A DNA stretch of 64,000 bases from CAYMPH01 sp964529415 (GTDB taxonomy: Bacteria > Spirochaetota > UBA4802 > UBA5550), in assembly GCA_964529415.1 (NCBI GenBank), contig CAZGWD010000016.1:1-64000 (forward strand). The letters are read 5' to 3'. Within the stretch, counting starts at the first letter, position 1. Each line of letters starts with the position of its first letter. The notes under the pieces are model-generated. The model saw nothing but the letters and a program-made list of their open reading frames with translations, was not told the origin of the DNA and did no database searches. Positions 1 through 7,166 of this stretch are shown here, piece after piece. Position numbers and translations under genes: made by a program.

Positions 1-2
1 GT

Positions 3-1079
3 TTGGAAAAAGGAGGATTGTTCAACACTCCGTTATCCAGGAAGGAATTCATTCAGGCTTGCACGCTGGCAGCTACAGTAATGGGTCTGCCGCAAAGCAA
101 GGTAATGGAAGTTGTTGAAGCAGCCGAGAACAGAGACACAAGACCGCCTGTCATATGGCTTCATTTACAGGAATGTACCGGCGATTCAGAAACTTTGCTG
201 AGATCAAGTCATCCTGAACTCGGAAAACTGGTTCTTGAACTGGTGTCTCTTGATTATCATGAGACCCTCATGACAGCATCCGGACATCAGGCTGAAAAAA
301 GTCTTCACGATTCAATGAAAGCCAACAAAGGTAAATATGTTCTTGTAGTTGAAGGAAGTATACCTGCAAAAGATCCAAACTTTTGTAAAGTTGGCGGGAA
401 AAATGCTCTTGATTCGCTGAAAGAAGCTGCTGAAAATGCTTATGCAATTATTGCATTAGGTAACTGTGCTACATACGGCGGACCTCAGGCTGCAGGACCT
501 AATCCAACAGGAGCAGTAGGTGTTTCAGACATTATTAAAAACAAACCAATCATCAATCTGCCGGGATGTCCGGTAAATCCTTACAATTTCCTCTCAACAG
601 TTCTATATATTGTAACATGGAATAAACTTCCTCAGCTCGATAAAAAAGGAAGACCATTGTTCGCATATGGCAAACTGATACACGAGCATTGCGAAAGAAG
701 AGGTCATTTTGATGCAGGAAAGTTTGTTTATGCATATGGAGACGAAGGCCATCAAAACGGCTGGTGTCTATTCCAGATGGGATGCAAAGGTCCGGTTACT
801 TACGGGAACTGCTCAACAGTAAGATTCAATGATGCAGAAGTATGGCCGATAGGCATTGGAGCTCCATGCGCCGGATGTACTGAGCAGGGAGTTGCTTTCC
901 ATACAGCAGTACAAGAAAAATGTGTTCCTTATTCTTATCCTGCGTCAGAAAGAACAGACCAGAATAGGGGTAATGCAGGATCAATTGCTGCCGGTCTTGG
1001 CGGTGCAGCTATTGGTGTTGCTGCCGGTGTAGCTGTGACTCTCTCCAGTAAAGTTTCAGATAAGGAGGAATCGGAATGA
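3..1079 (+). CDS. hybO: [NiFe] hydrogenase small subunit, Hyb type (5' end at window edge)
   Basis: Electron-transfer subunit of a membrane-bound, periplasm-facing uptake [NiFe] hydrogenase. It passes electrons from the active site in HybC through three Fe-S clusters. The protein follows E. coli HybO along its whole length. Visible ligands (numbered from the TTG at base 3) are proximal-cluster C58, C154 and C189, distal-cluster H227, C230, C255 and C261, and medial-cluster C270, C289 and C292. The fourth proximal ligand, normally the second Cys of CTGC, is Asp61 (ECTGDSE). The N-terminus is a Tat-like signal with Arg-Lys (LSRKEFI) instead of Arg-Arg. A hydrophobic C-terminal segment (about 328-350) is the membrane anchor. 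The true start probably lies upstream of the window, since family signal peptides usually have a longer n-region. The stop overlaps hybA by ATGA. Confidence 0.93.
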   Translation: MEKGGLFNTPLSRKEFIQACTLAATVMGLPQSKVMEVVEAAENRDTRPPVIWLHLQECTGDSETLLRSSHPELGKLVLELVSLDYHETLMTASGHQAEKSLHDSMKANKGKYVLVVEGSIPAKDPNFCKVGGKNALDSLKEAAENAYAIIALGNCATYGGPQAAGPNPTGAVGVSDIIKNKPIINLPGCPVNPYNFLSTVLYIVTWNKLPQLDKKGRPLFAYGKLIHEHCERRGHFDAGKFVYAYGDEGHQNGWCLFQMGCKGPVTYGNCSTVRFNDAEVWPIGIGAPCAGCTEQGVAFHTAVQEKCVPYSYPASERTDQNRGNAGSIAAGLGGAAIGVAAGVAVTLSSKVSDKEESE

Positions 1080-1993
1080 CGCTGAAAGAGAAAACCCAAA
1101 TAAATAGAAAAAGTTTTCTAAAGGGTTTGCTTGCAGTTCCGGTTATCGCATCTTCAATACCATCTTTGGCAAAAACAAAACTTGATTTAGAAAATAAAGA
1201 TAATTTCTACAGTTATCTTTATGATGCAACCAAATGCATTGGCTGTAAAGCCTGTGTCAACGGTTGCATTAAAGTAAATACTCTTCCAAAGGCATTTGGA
1301 GATGATTCAAAAAAACTGACTGAATTTGAACTGCCAAATCTTGAAAAATCAAGAGCTTTAACTGAAATACAGGCTTATACAAAAGTATCATATGTAAAAG
1401 AACAGTGTATGCAGTGTCTTCACCCGTCGTGTGTTTCAGCCTGCCCTGTTTCAGCCATGGTAAAAGATCCTAAAACAGGTGTAATCACAAATCTGAAGGA
1501 CAAATGCATAGGATGCAGATACTGCATGGTTGCCTGTCCTTTCAATATAATAAAATTTGAATGGAGCAAAACTTTCCCGAAAATTCTGAAATGCAACGTT
1601 TGCGTTGAGACTAATTTAAAGGACGGAAAAGGAATTCCGGGATGCGTTTCAGCCTGCCCGCAGGGAGCGTTAACATTCGGTAAGAGAAAAGAAATTCTTG
1701 ATTTAGCTAAAAAAAGAATTAATGCTTCACCTGGAAAATTTCTGAACAATAAAGTATATGGTGAGACAGAAGGCGGCGGTACATCAATTTTTATTCTTGC
1801 AAAAGCCGAATCAAAAAATTTCAAATCGATCGGACTCCCGGAACCGGATAAATTTCAGCATTCACCAGCCGAAGATACTGAATTTATTCAGCAGGTTTAT
1901 ACAAAAGGTATAGCTCCGATTGCAGCTTTTGCCGCTCTTGCTACAGCTGTTTTTATAAACAGTAAAAAACATGATGAACACTGGGAGGAGTAA
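1076..1993 (+). CDS. hybA: Hydrogenase-associated four-cluster ferredoxin subunit HybA
   Basis: Periplasmic iron-sulfur protein that carries electrons between the hydrogenase small subunit and the membrane subunit HybB. The sequence has four cysteine groups typical of 4[4Fe-4S] ferredoxins: CIGCKACVNGC, CMQCLHPSCVSACP, CIGCRYCMVACP and CNVC...GCVSACP. The N-terminus is Tat-like, NRKSFLKG followed by a hydrophobic stretch, again with Arg-Lys in place of Arg-Arg. A hydrophobic segment near the C-terminus (about 280-296) is a likely membrane anchor, as in E. coli HybA. It overlaps hybO by four bases and is followed by hybB two bases after its stop, so it lies within one operon. Confidence 0.93.
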   Translation: MTLKEKTQINRKSFLKGLLAVPVIASSIPSLAKTKLDLENKDNFYSYLYDATKCIGCKACVNGCIKVNTLPKAFGDDSKKLTEFELPNLEKSRALTEIQAYTKVSYVKEQCMQCLHPSCVSACPVSAMVKDPKTGVITNLKDKCIGCRYCMVACPFNIIKFEWSKTFPKILKCNVCVETNLKDGKGIPGCVSACPQGALTFGKRKEILDLAKKRINASPGKFLNNKVYGETEGGGTSIFILAKAESKNFKSIGLPEPDKFQHSPAEDTEFIQQVYTKGIAPIAAFAALATAVFINSKKHDEHWEE

Positions 1994-1994
1994 T

Positions 1995-3206
1995 ATGGGA
2001 AATAACAATGAGACAAAATCTCCTTCTATGATGGTAAACCTCATGAAAAAGGTATTTGCTCCGGTTATTAACATTTACAACTGGTTCGAAAAATACAAAC
2101 TCAATGACGTTCCGAACACATTGCTTCTGATACTTCTGCCTTTTATTGCAATTTTTGCAGTAATAATTCTGGTAAGGTTTATCTGGGGTATAGGTGTTGT
2201 TTCAAACATGAGTGACGGATATCCATGGGGAATCTGGATTACATACGACGTAGTTGTTGGAACAGCGCTTGGAACCGGCGGTTACACAATGGCATTTCTG
2301 GTATATCTTTTCAACAAGGGTGAATATCATCCTCTGATCAGATCTGCTGTTATGACAAGCGCATTCGGATATACTCTTGCAGGATTTTCTGTAATACTTG
2401 ATCTTGGAAGATGGTGGAACATACTGAGCATGCTGACTCCTTCACACTGGAATCCCAACTCGGTACTTCTCGAAGTAGCTTTATGTATTATGGGATATAT
2501 GTGTGTTTGCTGGATTGAGCTCTCACCTGCTTTTTTAGAAAGATTCAACATAACTGTTAACAAGAAAATCCTTAATAAAATCCTTCTTGTTATTATTGCT
2601 TTAGGAATGCTGCTTCCAACAATGCATCAGTCATCTCTTGGTACAATGATGGTTATTGCAGGCGAAAAGCTTCATCCGCTATGGCAAACAATGTTCCTTC
2701 CCATATTATTTATAACATCAATTTTTTATATGGGATATAGCGTTGTAATATGCGAATCATTTGCCAGTTCCCTGCTTCTAAACAGACCTTATGAAACAAA
2801 AATGGTCAAAAAACTTGGACCGATTGTAGGATGGGTAGGAGTTATCTGGGTAGCTTTAAGATTGCTCATTCTGATTATTGAAGGCAAGTTTCTGTTGATC
2901 TTCACATCCGGCGGCTATTCAATAATTTTCTTTATTGAAATGATTGCAGTATGCGGCGGTATATATATCGTGCTTAAGAAAAAAATCAACAGCCCTAAAA
3001 ATCTGATAACTGGTGCATTCTTATTTCTGGCTTCAGGTTCACTGTATCGTTTCAGTGCTTACCTGCTCGCTTATGATCCGGGAAAAGGTTATACTTATTT
3101 TCCATCAGGACCTGAACTTTTCGTTACTCTCGGAATCATAGCTCTTGAAGTATTTTTATATCTTATTTTTGTTAAATATCTTCCAATACTGGAAAAGGCG
3201 GAATAA
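1995..3206 (+). CDS. hybB: HybB-type integral membrane subunit (NrfD/PsrC family)
   Basis: Multi-pass membrane protein that links the hydrogenase Fe-S chain to the quinone pool. Several strongly hydrophobic segments spread over the 403-residue protein fit the NrfD/PsrC fold of eight to ten helices. The gene lies between hybA and hybC as in the E. coli hyb operon (hybO-A-B-C). I chose the ATG at 1995 because it follows a clear GGAGG (about 1984-1990) and the hybA stop. An upstream in-frame ATG at 1971 would overlap hybA by eight codons and has no better ribosome site. In E. coli, this class of hydrogenase can work in both directions coupled to proton movement; the same here is inference. Confidence 0.92.
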   Translation: MGNNNETKSPSMMVNLMKKVFAPVINIYNWFEKYKLNDVPNTLLLILLPFIAIFAVIILVRFIWGIGVVSNMSDGYPWGIWITYDVVVGTALGTGGYTMAFLVYLFNKGEYHPLIRSAVMTSAFGYTLAGFSVILDLGRWWNILSMLTPSHWNPNSVLLEVALCIMGYMCVCWIELSPAFLERFNITVNKKILNKILLVIIALGMLLPTMHQSSLGTMMVIAGEKLHPLWQTMFLPILFITSIFYMGYSVVICESFASSLLLNRPYETKMVKKLGPIVGWVGVIWVALRLLILIIEGKFLLIFTSGGYSIIFFIEMIAVCGGIYIVLKKKINSPKNLITGAFLFLASGSLYRFSAYLLAYDPGKGYTYFPSGPELFVTLGIIALEVFLYLIFVKYLPILEKAE

Positions 3207-3231
3207 AGTTTTATAATTAAGGAGGTAAATT

Positions 3232-4980
3232 GTGGGAAAAAGAATAGTAGTAGATCCAATTACCCGTATTGAGGGCCACCTCAGAATTGAGGTGGAAGTA
3301 GATGGCGGCAAAGTAAAAAATGCATGGTCTTCTGGAACAATGTGGAGAGGACTTGAAATAATTTTACAGGGAAGAGATCCTAATGATGCATGGTTTATCA
3401 CTCAGCGTACCTGCGGAGTGTGTACAACTGTTCATGCAATCGCATCTGTTAGAGCAGTTGAAAATGCACTTGAAATAGGAGTTCCTTTAACAGCACAATA
3501 CATAAGAAATCTTATGATTATAGCACATACTCTGCATGATCATATTGTTCATTTTTATCATTTATCAGCTGTAGACTGGGTAGATGTGGTATCGGCACTT
3601 GATGCAGATCCTAAAAAAGCATCAGCCATTGCAGAAAGTCTTTCAGACTGGCCTCATAATGGCGAAAAAGATTTTGCAGCTGTCAAAGAGCAGCTAAAAG
3701 GTTTTGTAGCTAAAGGCAAACTTGGAATTTTCAACAATGGATACTGGGGACATGCAGCAATGAAACTTTCTCCGGAAATAAACCTCATTGCAGTAGCACA
3801 CTATCTTCAGGCACTTGAATATCAGAGATATGCAACAACTGCCTGCGCAATACTTGGAGGAAAAACTCCCCATATTCAGAATCTTGTTGTAGGCGGAGTA
3901 ACCAACGGCGTAAACTCAGAAGATGATTCAACTCTTAACACAGAAAGACTTTATTATATAAAAGAACTTCTTGATAAAGTTAAAACTTTTGTAAATAAAG
4001 TATATCTTCCGGATGTTGTTGCCGTAGGCATTCATTATCCTGAATGGCTCGATTCAAAAATGTCCGGCGGAGTTTTGAATTATCTATCAGTACCTGAGCT
4101 TCCTCTTGATTCAAAAGGAACCCAATTTGATCTTCCTGGCGGAACAATCATCAATGGCGACTTGAATTCTGTTAAGCCGATAACAAGCTTTAATGACAAG
4201 TATTTATTTGATAATGTTTTTGAAAATACTTCTCATGCCTGGTATAAACACAAAGGTACACTTCATCCATATGAAGGCAAGACTGATCCTGATTACAAAG
4301 ACTGGAAGGATAATGTTCCTGAAGGCGATTATTCCTGGGTAAAAGCTCCAAGATTCAAGGTTGGAGACAAATATCTTCCAATGCAGGTTGGTCCTGCAGC
4401 TCAGGTTCTGGTAGGTTTTGCACTTAAGCATGGCCCAACTGTTAAATGGGCAACTGCAGCTCTTGAACTTGTAAATGGAACACATTTGAAACTCAAGGGA
4501 ACTGATCCAAAACTTGGACCTAATATTCTCATGTCCACACTTGGCAGACATGTCGCCCGATGCATAAGAGCCCAGATCTTTACTGATTTTGTAGATAAGC
4601 ACTGGAATCTTCTTGTTGAACAGGTTGGAAAAGGAAATAATGAAGTTGTAACAAAATTCACTTATCCGAAAGGAACTATTTATGGAATGGGATTTCATGA
4701 GGCACCAAGAGGGTTCCTTTCACACTGGATTGTAATTGAGAACGGTAAAATTAAAAATTACCAGCAGGTGGTTCCATCAACATGGAATGCCGGCCCAAGA
4801 GACGATAAAAACGTCAGGGGACCATACGAGGAAGCTCTCGTGAATAATCCGATTGCTGATCCTGAAAGACCTCTGGAAGTTCTTAGAACAGTCCACTCCT
4901 TTGATCCGTGTCTTGCTTGCGCTATTCATCTTTTTGATCCGGATGGTGAAGAAATATCAAAGGTAAAGGTTCTTTATTAA
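3232..4980 (+). CDS. hybC: [NiFe] hydrogenase large subunit (Hyb type)
   Basis: Catalytic subunit that holds the Ni-Fe(CN)2CO centre and splits or forms H2. The four nickel-binding cysteines are visible as C61 and C64 (RTCGVC) and C560 and C563 (DPCLACAIH). The 16 residues after His566 form the C-terminal extension that a maturation protease removes; the matching protease, HybD, is encoded just downstream. Both nickel positions are cysteine, so this is not a [NiFeSe] enzyme. The GTG start at 3232 is preceded by AAGGAGGT at good spacing. The length (582) is usual for the family. It is the last structural gene of the operon; a strong hairpin follows at 5021-5054. Confidence 0.96.
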   Translation: MGKRIVVDPITRIEGHLRIEVEVDGGKVKNAWSSGTMWRGLEIILQGRDPNDAWFITQRTCGVCTTVHAIASVRAVENALEIGVPLTAQYIRNLMIIAHTLHDHIVHFYHLSAVDWVDVVSALDADPKKASAIAESLSDWPHNGEKDFAAVKEQLKGFVAKGKLGIFNNGYWGHAAMKLSPEINLIAVAHYLQALEYQRYATTACAILGGKTPHIQNLVVGGVTNGVNSEDDSTLNTERLYYIKELLDKVKTFVNKVYLPDVVAVGIHYPEWLDSKMSGGVLNYLSVPELPLDSKGTQFDLPGGTIINGDLNSVKPITSFNDKYLFDNVFENTSHAWYKHKGTLHPYEGKTDPDYKDWKDNVPEGDYSWVKAPRFKVGDKYLPMQVGPAAQVLVGFALKHGPTVKWATAALELVNGTHLKLKGTDPKLGPNILMSTLGRHVARCIRAQIFTDFVDKHWNLLVEQVGKGNNEVVTKFTYPKGTIYGMGFHEAPRGFLSHWIVIENGKIKNYQQVVPSTWNAGPRDDKNVRGPYEEALVNNPIADPERPLEVLRTVHSFDPCLACAIHLFDPDGEEISKVKVLY

Positions 4981-5020
4981 TCAGTAATTTAATAAAATCT
5001 TGACAATTTAAGTATTCACT

Positions 5021-5060
5021 AAAACAGTATCTTCAGAAATGAAGATACTGTTTTGTTTTA
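5021..5060 (+). terminator. Hairpin terminator or attenuator between hybC and hybD
   Basis: AAAACAGTATCTTC (5021-5034) pairs perfectly with GAAGATACTGTTTT (5041-5054) around a six-base loop, and the descending arm runs into a T-rich stretch (GTTTTGTTTT). It lies in the 120-base gap after the hydrogenase structural genes and before the maturation genes. It may end or reduce transcription between the two groups. As the stem is AT-rich and symmetrical it could also act as an RNA processing or stability element. Confidence 0.7.
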
Positions 5061-5100
5061 AAATATTCGAGCATTAAAAAATCATCTCCAAGAGATATAT

Positions 5101-5595
5101 ATGATAAAAATAATCGGTGTCGGAAATTTACTATTCGGAGATGAAGGTTTCGGGGTCTGGTTCGTCCAGAAATACGAAAAAGAATTCAAAGAAAAATACG
5201 GCAATAGAATTGATTTAATTGATGCGGGAACTACAACACTTCCTGTTGTCAATGAAATAGGCAAAGTTAATCATCTTTTTATTATTGACGCAATAAACCC
5301 TAACAAAAAAGATTATTCTCCAGGACAGATTATTGAATTTGAAAAAGATGCTGTTTTTAAAGGAACAAAATCAAAAATAAAAGTTACAGCTCATTCAGGC
5401 GGAGTGCAGGAAATTCTTGCAACAATGGAACTTATGAATAATCTGCCTGAACATATAGAGCTTATTGCTGTTGTTCCCCAGTCAATTGACACAGGTATGA
5501 CACTGACACCTGTTATTTCTGAAAAACTATCCGCTGTTAAGGATATTATGATAAAGAAAATTGACGCAATAATAAAGAATAAAGAAAACAATTAA
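5101..5595 (+). CDS. hybD: Hydrogenase maturation protease (HybD family)
   Basis: Nickel-dependent endopeptidase that removes the C-terminal extension of the large subunit after Ni insertion. The N-terminal IGVGNLLFGDEGFG is the family signature and contains the metal-binding Glu. The later Asp in LFIIDAI and His in TAHSGGVQE match the other two nickel ligands of E. coli HybD. The length of 164 residues is normal. It starts the maturation block hybD-hypC-hypA-hypB and is the natural partner for the 16-residue tail of HybC. The ribosome site is weak (CAAGAGAT before the ATG at 5101). Confidence 0.93.
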   Translation: MIKIIGVGNLLFGDEGFGVWFVQKYEKEFKEKYGNRIDLIDAGTTTLPVVNEIGKVNHLFIIDAINPNKKDYSPGQIIEFEKDAVFKGTKSKIKVTAHSGGVQEILATMELMNNLPEHIELIAVVPQSIDTGMTLTPVISEKLSAVKDIMIKKIDAIIKNKENN

Positions 5596-5606
5596 AGGAG
5601 TCTAAA

Positions 5607-5852
5607 ATGTGTATTGGCATACCAATGACCCTTCAGGAAATAGATTATCCTCTCGCAACCGGCATAGTGGATGGCGTTCAGAGAGATATAAATCTGAGCC
5701 TTCTTGCCCAGGATGAAATCAATATTGGAGATATAGTTCTTGTACACGCAGGTTTTGGAGTAACAAAGGTTGATCAGGGCTATGTTGATGAAATGAGAAA
5801 ATTGATTGTCGAGATTGAATCAAAATCTGCAGATACTTATAAAAGCTGGTAA
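5607..5852 (+). CDS. hypC: Hydrogenase assembly chaperone HypC/HybG
   Basis: Small chaperone that binds the large subunit precursor and, with HypD, helps build and deliver the Fe(CN)2CO unit. The essential Cys directly after the initiator Met is present (MCIGIP), as are the family features GVQRDINLSLL and GDIVLVHAGFG. The length is normal (81). A strong AAAGGAG precedes the ATG. HypD, HypE and HypF are needed for the same pathway but are not in this window. Confidence 0.95.
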   Translation: MCIGIPMTLQEIDYPLATGIVDGVQRDINLSLLAQDEINIGDIVLVHAGFGVTKVDQGYVDEMRKLIVEIESKSADTYKSW

Positions 5853-5854
5853 AT

Positions 5855-6208
5855 ATGCACGAAGCTTCACTTGTTCTCGGTATGATACCTGTGATTGAAA
5901 AACATCTGATAGACAATCAGGGTGTTTACGTTTCAAAAGTTACAACAAGGATTGGAAGACTTTCCGGCGTTGAACTTAATTCTTTTGAATTTGCCTTTAA
6001 TGCAGTTAAACTGGATTATCCATGGCTTAAAGATGCAGTTTTAATTGTTAATGATATACCTATAGTATATAAATGCAATTCATGTTCAGGTGAATTTGAA
6101 AGTATGGATTTCAATTTCCCTACATGTTCTTGCGGTTCAACTGATATTGAATTGATCAGCGGAACTGAATTATATCTTGAAACTCTTGAAATAGACAAAG
6201 GAGACTGA
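5855..6208 (+). CDS. hypA: Hydrogenase nickel incorporation protein HypA
   Basis: Nickel metallochaperone that works with HypB to load nickel into the large subunit. The N-terminal MHE nickel-binding motif is present, as is the zinc domain with C74 and C77 (CNSC). The second cysteine pair is C91 and C93, so it reads C-x-C (PTCSCGS) where most family members have C-x2-C. This may be a one-residue shift of the ligand and not a loss. The gene starts two bases after hypC and ends two bases before hypB, so the three are translated from one message. Confidence 0.93.
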   Translation: MHEASLVLGMIPVIEKHLIDNQGVYVSKVTTRIGRLSGVELNSFEFAFNAVKLDYPWLKDAVLIVNDIPIVYKCNSCSGEFESMDFNFPTCSCGSTDIELISGTELYLETLEIDKGD

Positions 6209-6210
6209 AA

Positions 6211-6918
6211 ATGTGCGGTCCGGAAAGCAGTCATACTCATACACATGATACCAATGAAGTACACGTTCATCAGAATATTTTATCTCATAATGACAGCCAT
6301 GCAGAAGAAAACAGAAGATTATTTCATAATAATAAGACACTGTGCATAAACATTATAAGCTCTCCAGGATCAGGTAAAACCACATTACTTGAAAAAACTG
6401 CAAAAATACTGAAAGATAAATATAAACTTGCATTTTTAATCGGTGACCTTGAAACAGACCGGGATGCTCAGCGAATCAGAAATCAGGGAGTTCCTGCATT
6501 TCAGCTTACAACTGCAGGTGCGTGCCATCTTGAAGCGCCTCTCATTTCTGTTGGCCTTAAAATTTTAGAAAACCAGATGAAAGAACATCCTCAGATTCTT
6601 TTTATAGAAAATGTTGGTAATCTTGTATGCCCTTCAGCTTATGACCTTGGCGAAGAAATAAGAGTTGTTCTCGTTTCAAGTCCTGAAGGTGATGACAAAC
6701 CTGCAAAATATCCGACCGTTTTCAGATCTTCACAGGTGTTTTTAATAACTAAAACAGACGTATCGGAGCATTTCGATTTTTCTCAGGATAAAATCAAACA
6801 GGAAGCATTAATGCTGAATCCATATCTTGAAGTTATAGAACTATCTTCAAAAACAGGAGCTGGTCTTGATAAATGGATTGAATTTATAGAAAATTCCTAT
6901 AAAAAACTTGCAGGCTGA
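6211..6918 (+). CDS. hypB: Hydrogenase nickel incorporation GTPase HypB
   Basis: GTPase that supplies nickel to the hydrogenase active site together with HypA. It has a P-loop (SSPGSGKTT, about residues 50-58), the switch segment GDLETDRDAQR, and metal-site residues in GACHLEA and NLVCPSAYDLGE. A TKTD motif stands in place of NKxD for guanine recognition. The first 40 residues are His-rich (eight His between positions 8 and 39), which fits nickel storage as in rhizobial HypB. The CxxCGC motif of E. coli HypB is absent; only MCGP remains. It is the last gene of the maturation block. Confidence 0.94.
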   Translation: MCGPESSHTHTHDTNEVHVHQNILSHNDSHAEENRRLFHNNKTLCINIISSPGSGKTTLLEKTAKILKDKYKLAFLIGDLETDRDAQRIRNQGVPAFQLTTAGACHLEAPLISVGLKILENQMKEHPQILFIENVGNLVCPSAYDLGEEIRVVLVSSPEGDDKPAKYPTVFRSSQVFLITKTDVSEHFDFSQDKIKQEALMLNPYLEVIELSSKTGAGLDKWIEFIENSYKKLAG

Positions 6919-6996
6919 TTGTACCTTAAAAACTTCAAATATCACTTAACAGGGATATACTGGATTTAAGTATTTTAAAAATATTTCTGATTAACC

Positions 6997-7034
6997 TTAC
7001 AATCCTTGTTAGTGATTTTTTACAATCCTCGTAA
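6997..7034. promoter_or_regulatory. Direct repeat upstream of glpA, possible operator
   Basis: TTACAATCCTTGTTA (6997-7011) and TTACAATCCTCGTAA (7020-7034) match at 13 of 15 positions and start 23 bases apart, about two helical turns. They lie about 130-170 bases before glpA in the AT-rich 248-base gap after hypB. A TTGACA at 7094-7099 follows, but its -10 is weak. The spacing suggests a protein binding site; which regulator would bind cannot be told from sequence. Confidence 0.35.
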
Positions 7035-7166
7035 TAAATTATCTTAATCCGGCTGTAATAATAAATCTTTTTTATTAGTTTGATTAAAACTATTTGACAT
7101 GTGACTTATTTAAAAAAAATAATCCCTATATATTATATCTTTAAATAATATAAATCATTGAAAAAA

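Noticed and set aside
1420..1824. 134-codon minus-strand frame inside hybA
   Set aside because: Rich in Cys and His only because it mirrors the ferredoxin cysteine codons; no independent support.
4204..4698. 164-codon frame on the minus strand inside hybC
   Set aside because: Lies wholly opposite a certain gene; composition is that of reversed coding sequence, and no ribosome site or family is seen.
3232..4980. Selenocysteine at a nickel ligand position in HybC
   Set aside because: All four ligand codons read Cys and no in-frame UGA is present.
7094..7122. TTGACA box as a glpA promoter
   Set aside because: The -10 position at 17 bases (AAATAA) is weak and the region is AT-rich enough to give such boxes by chance.
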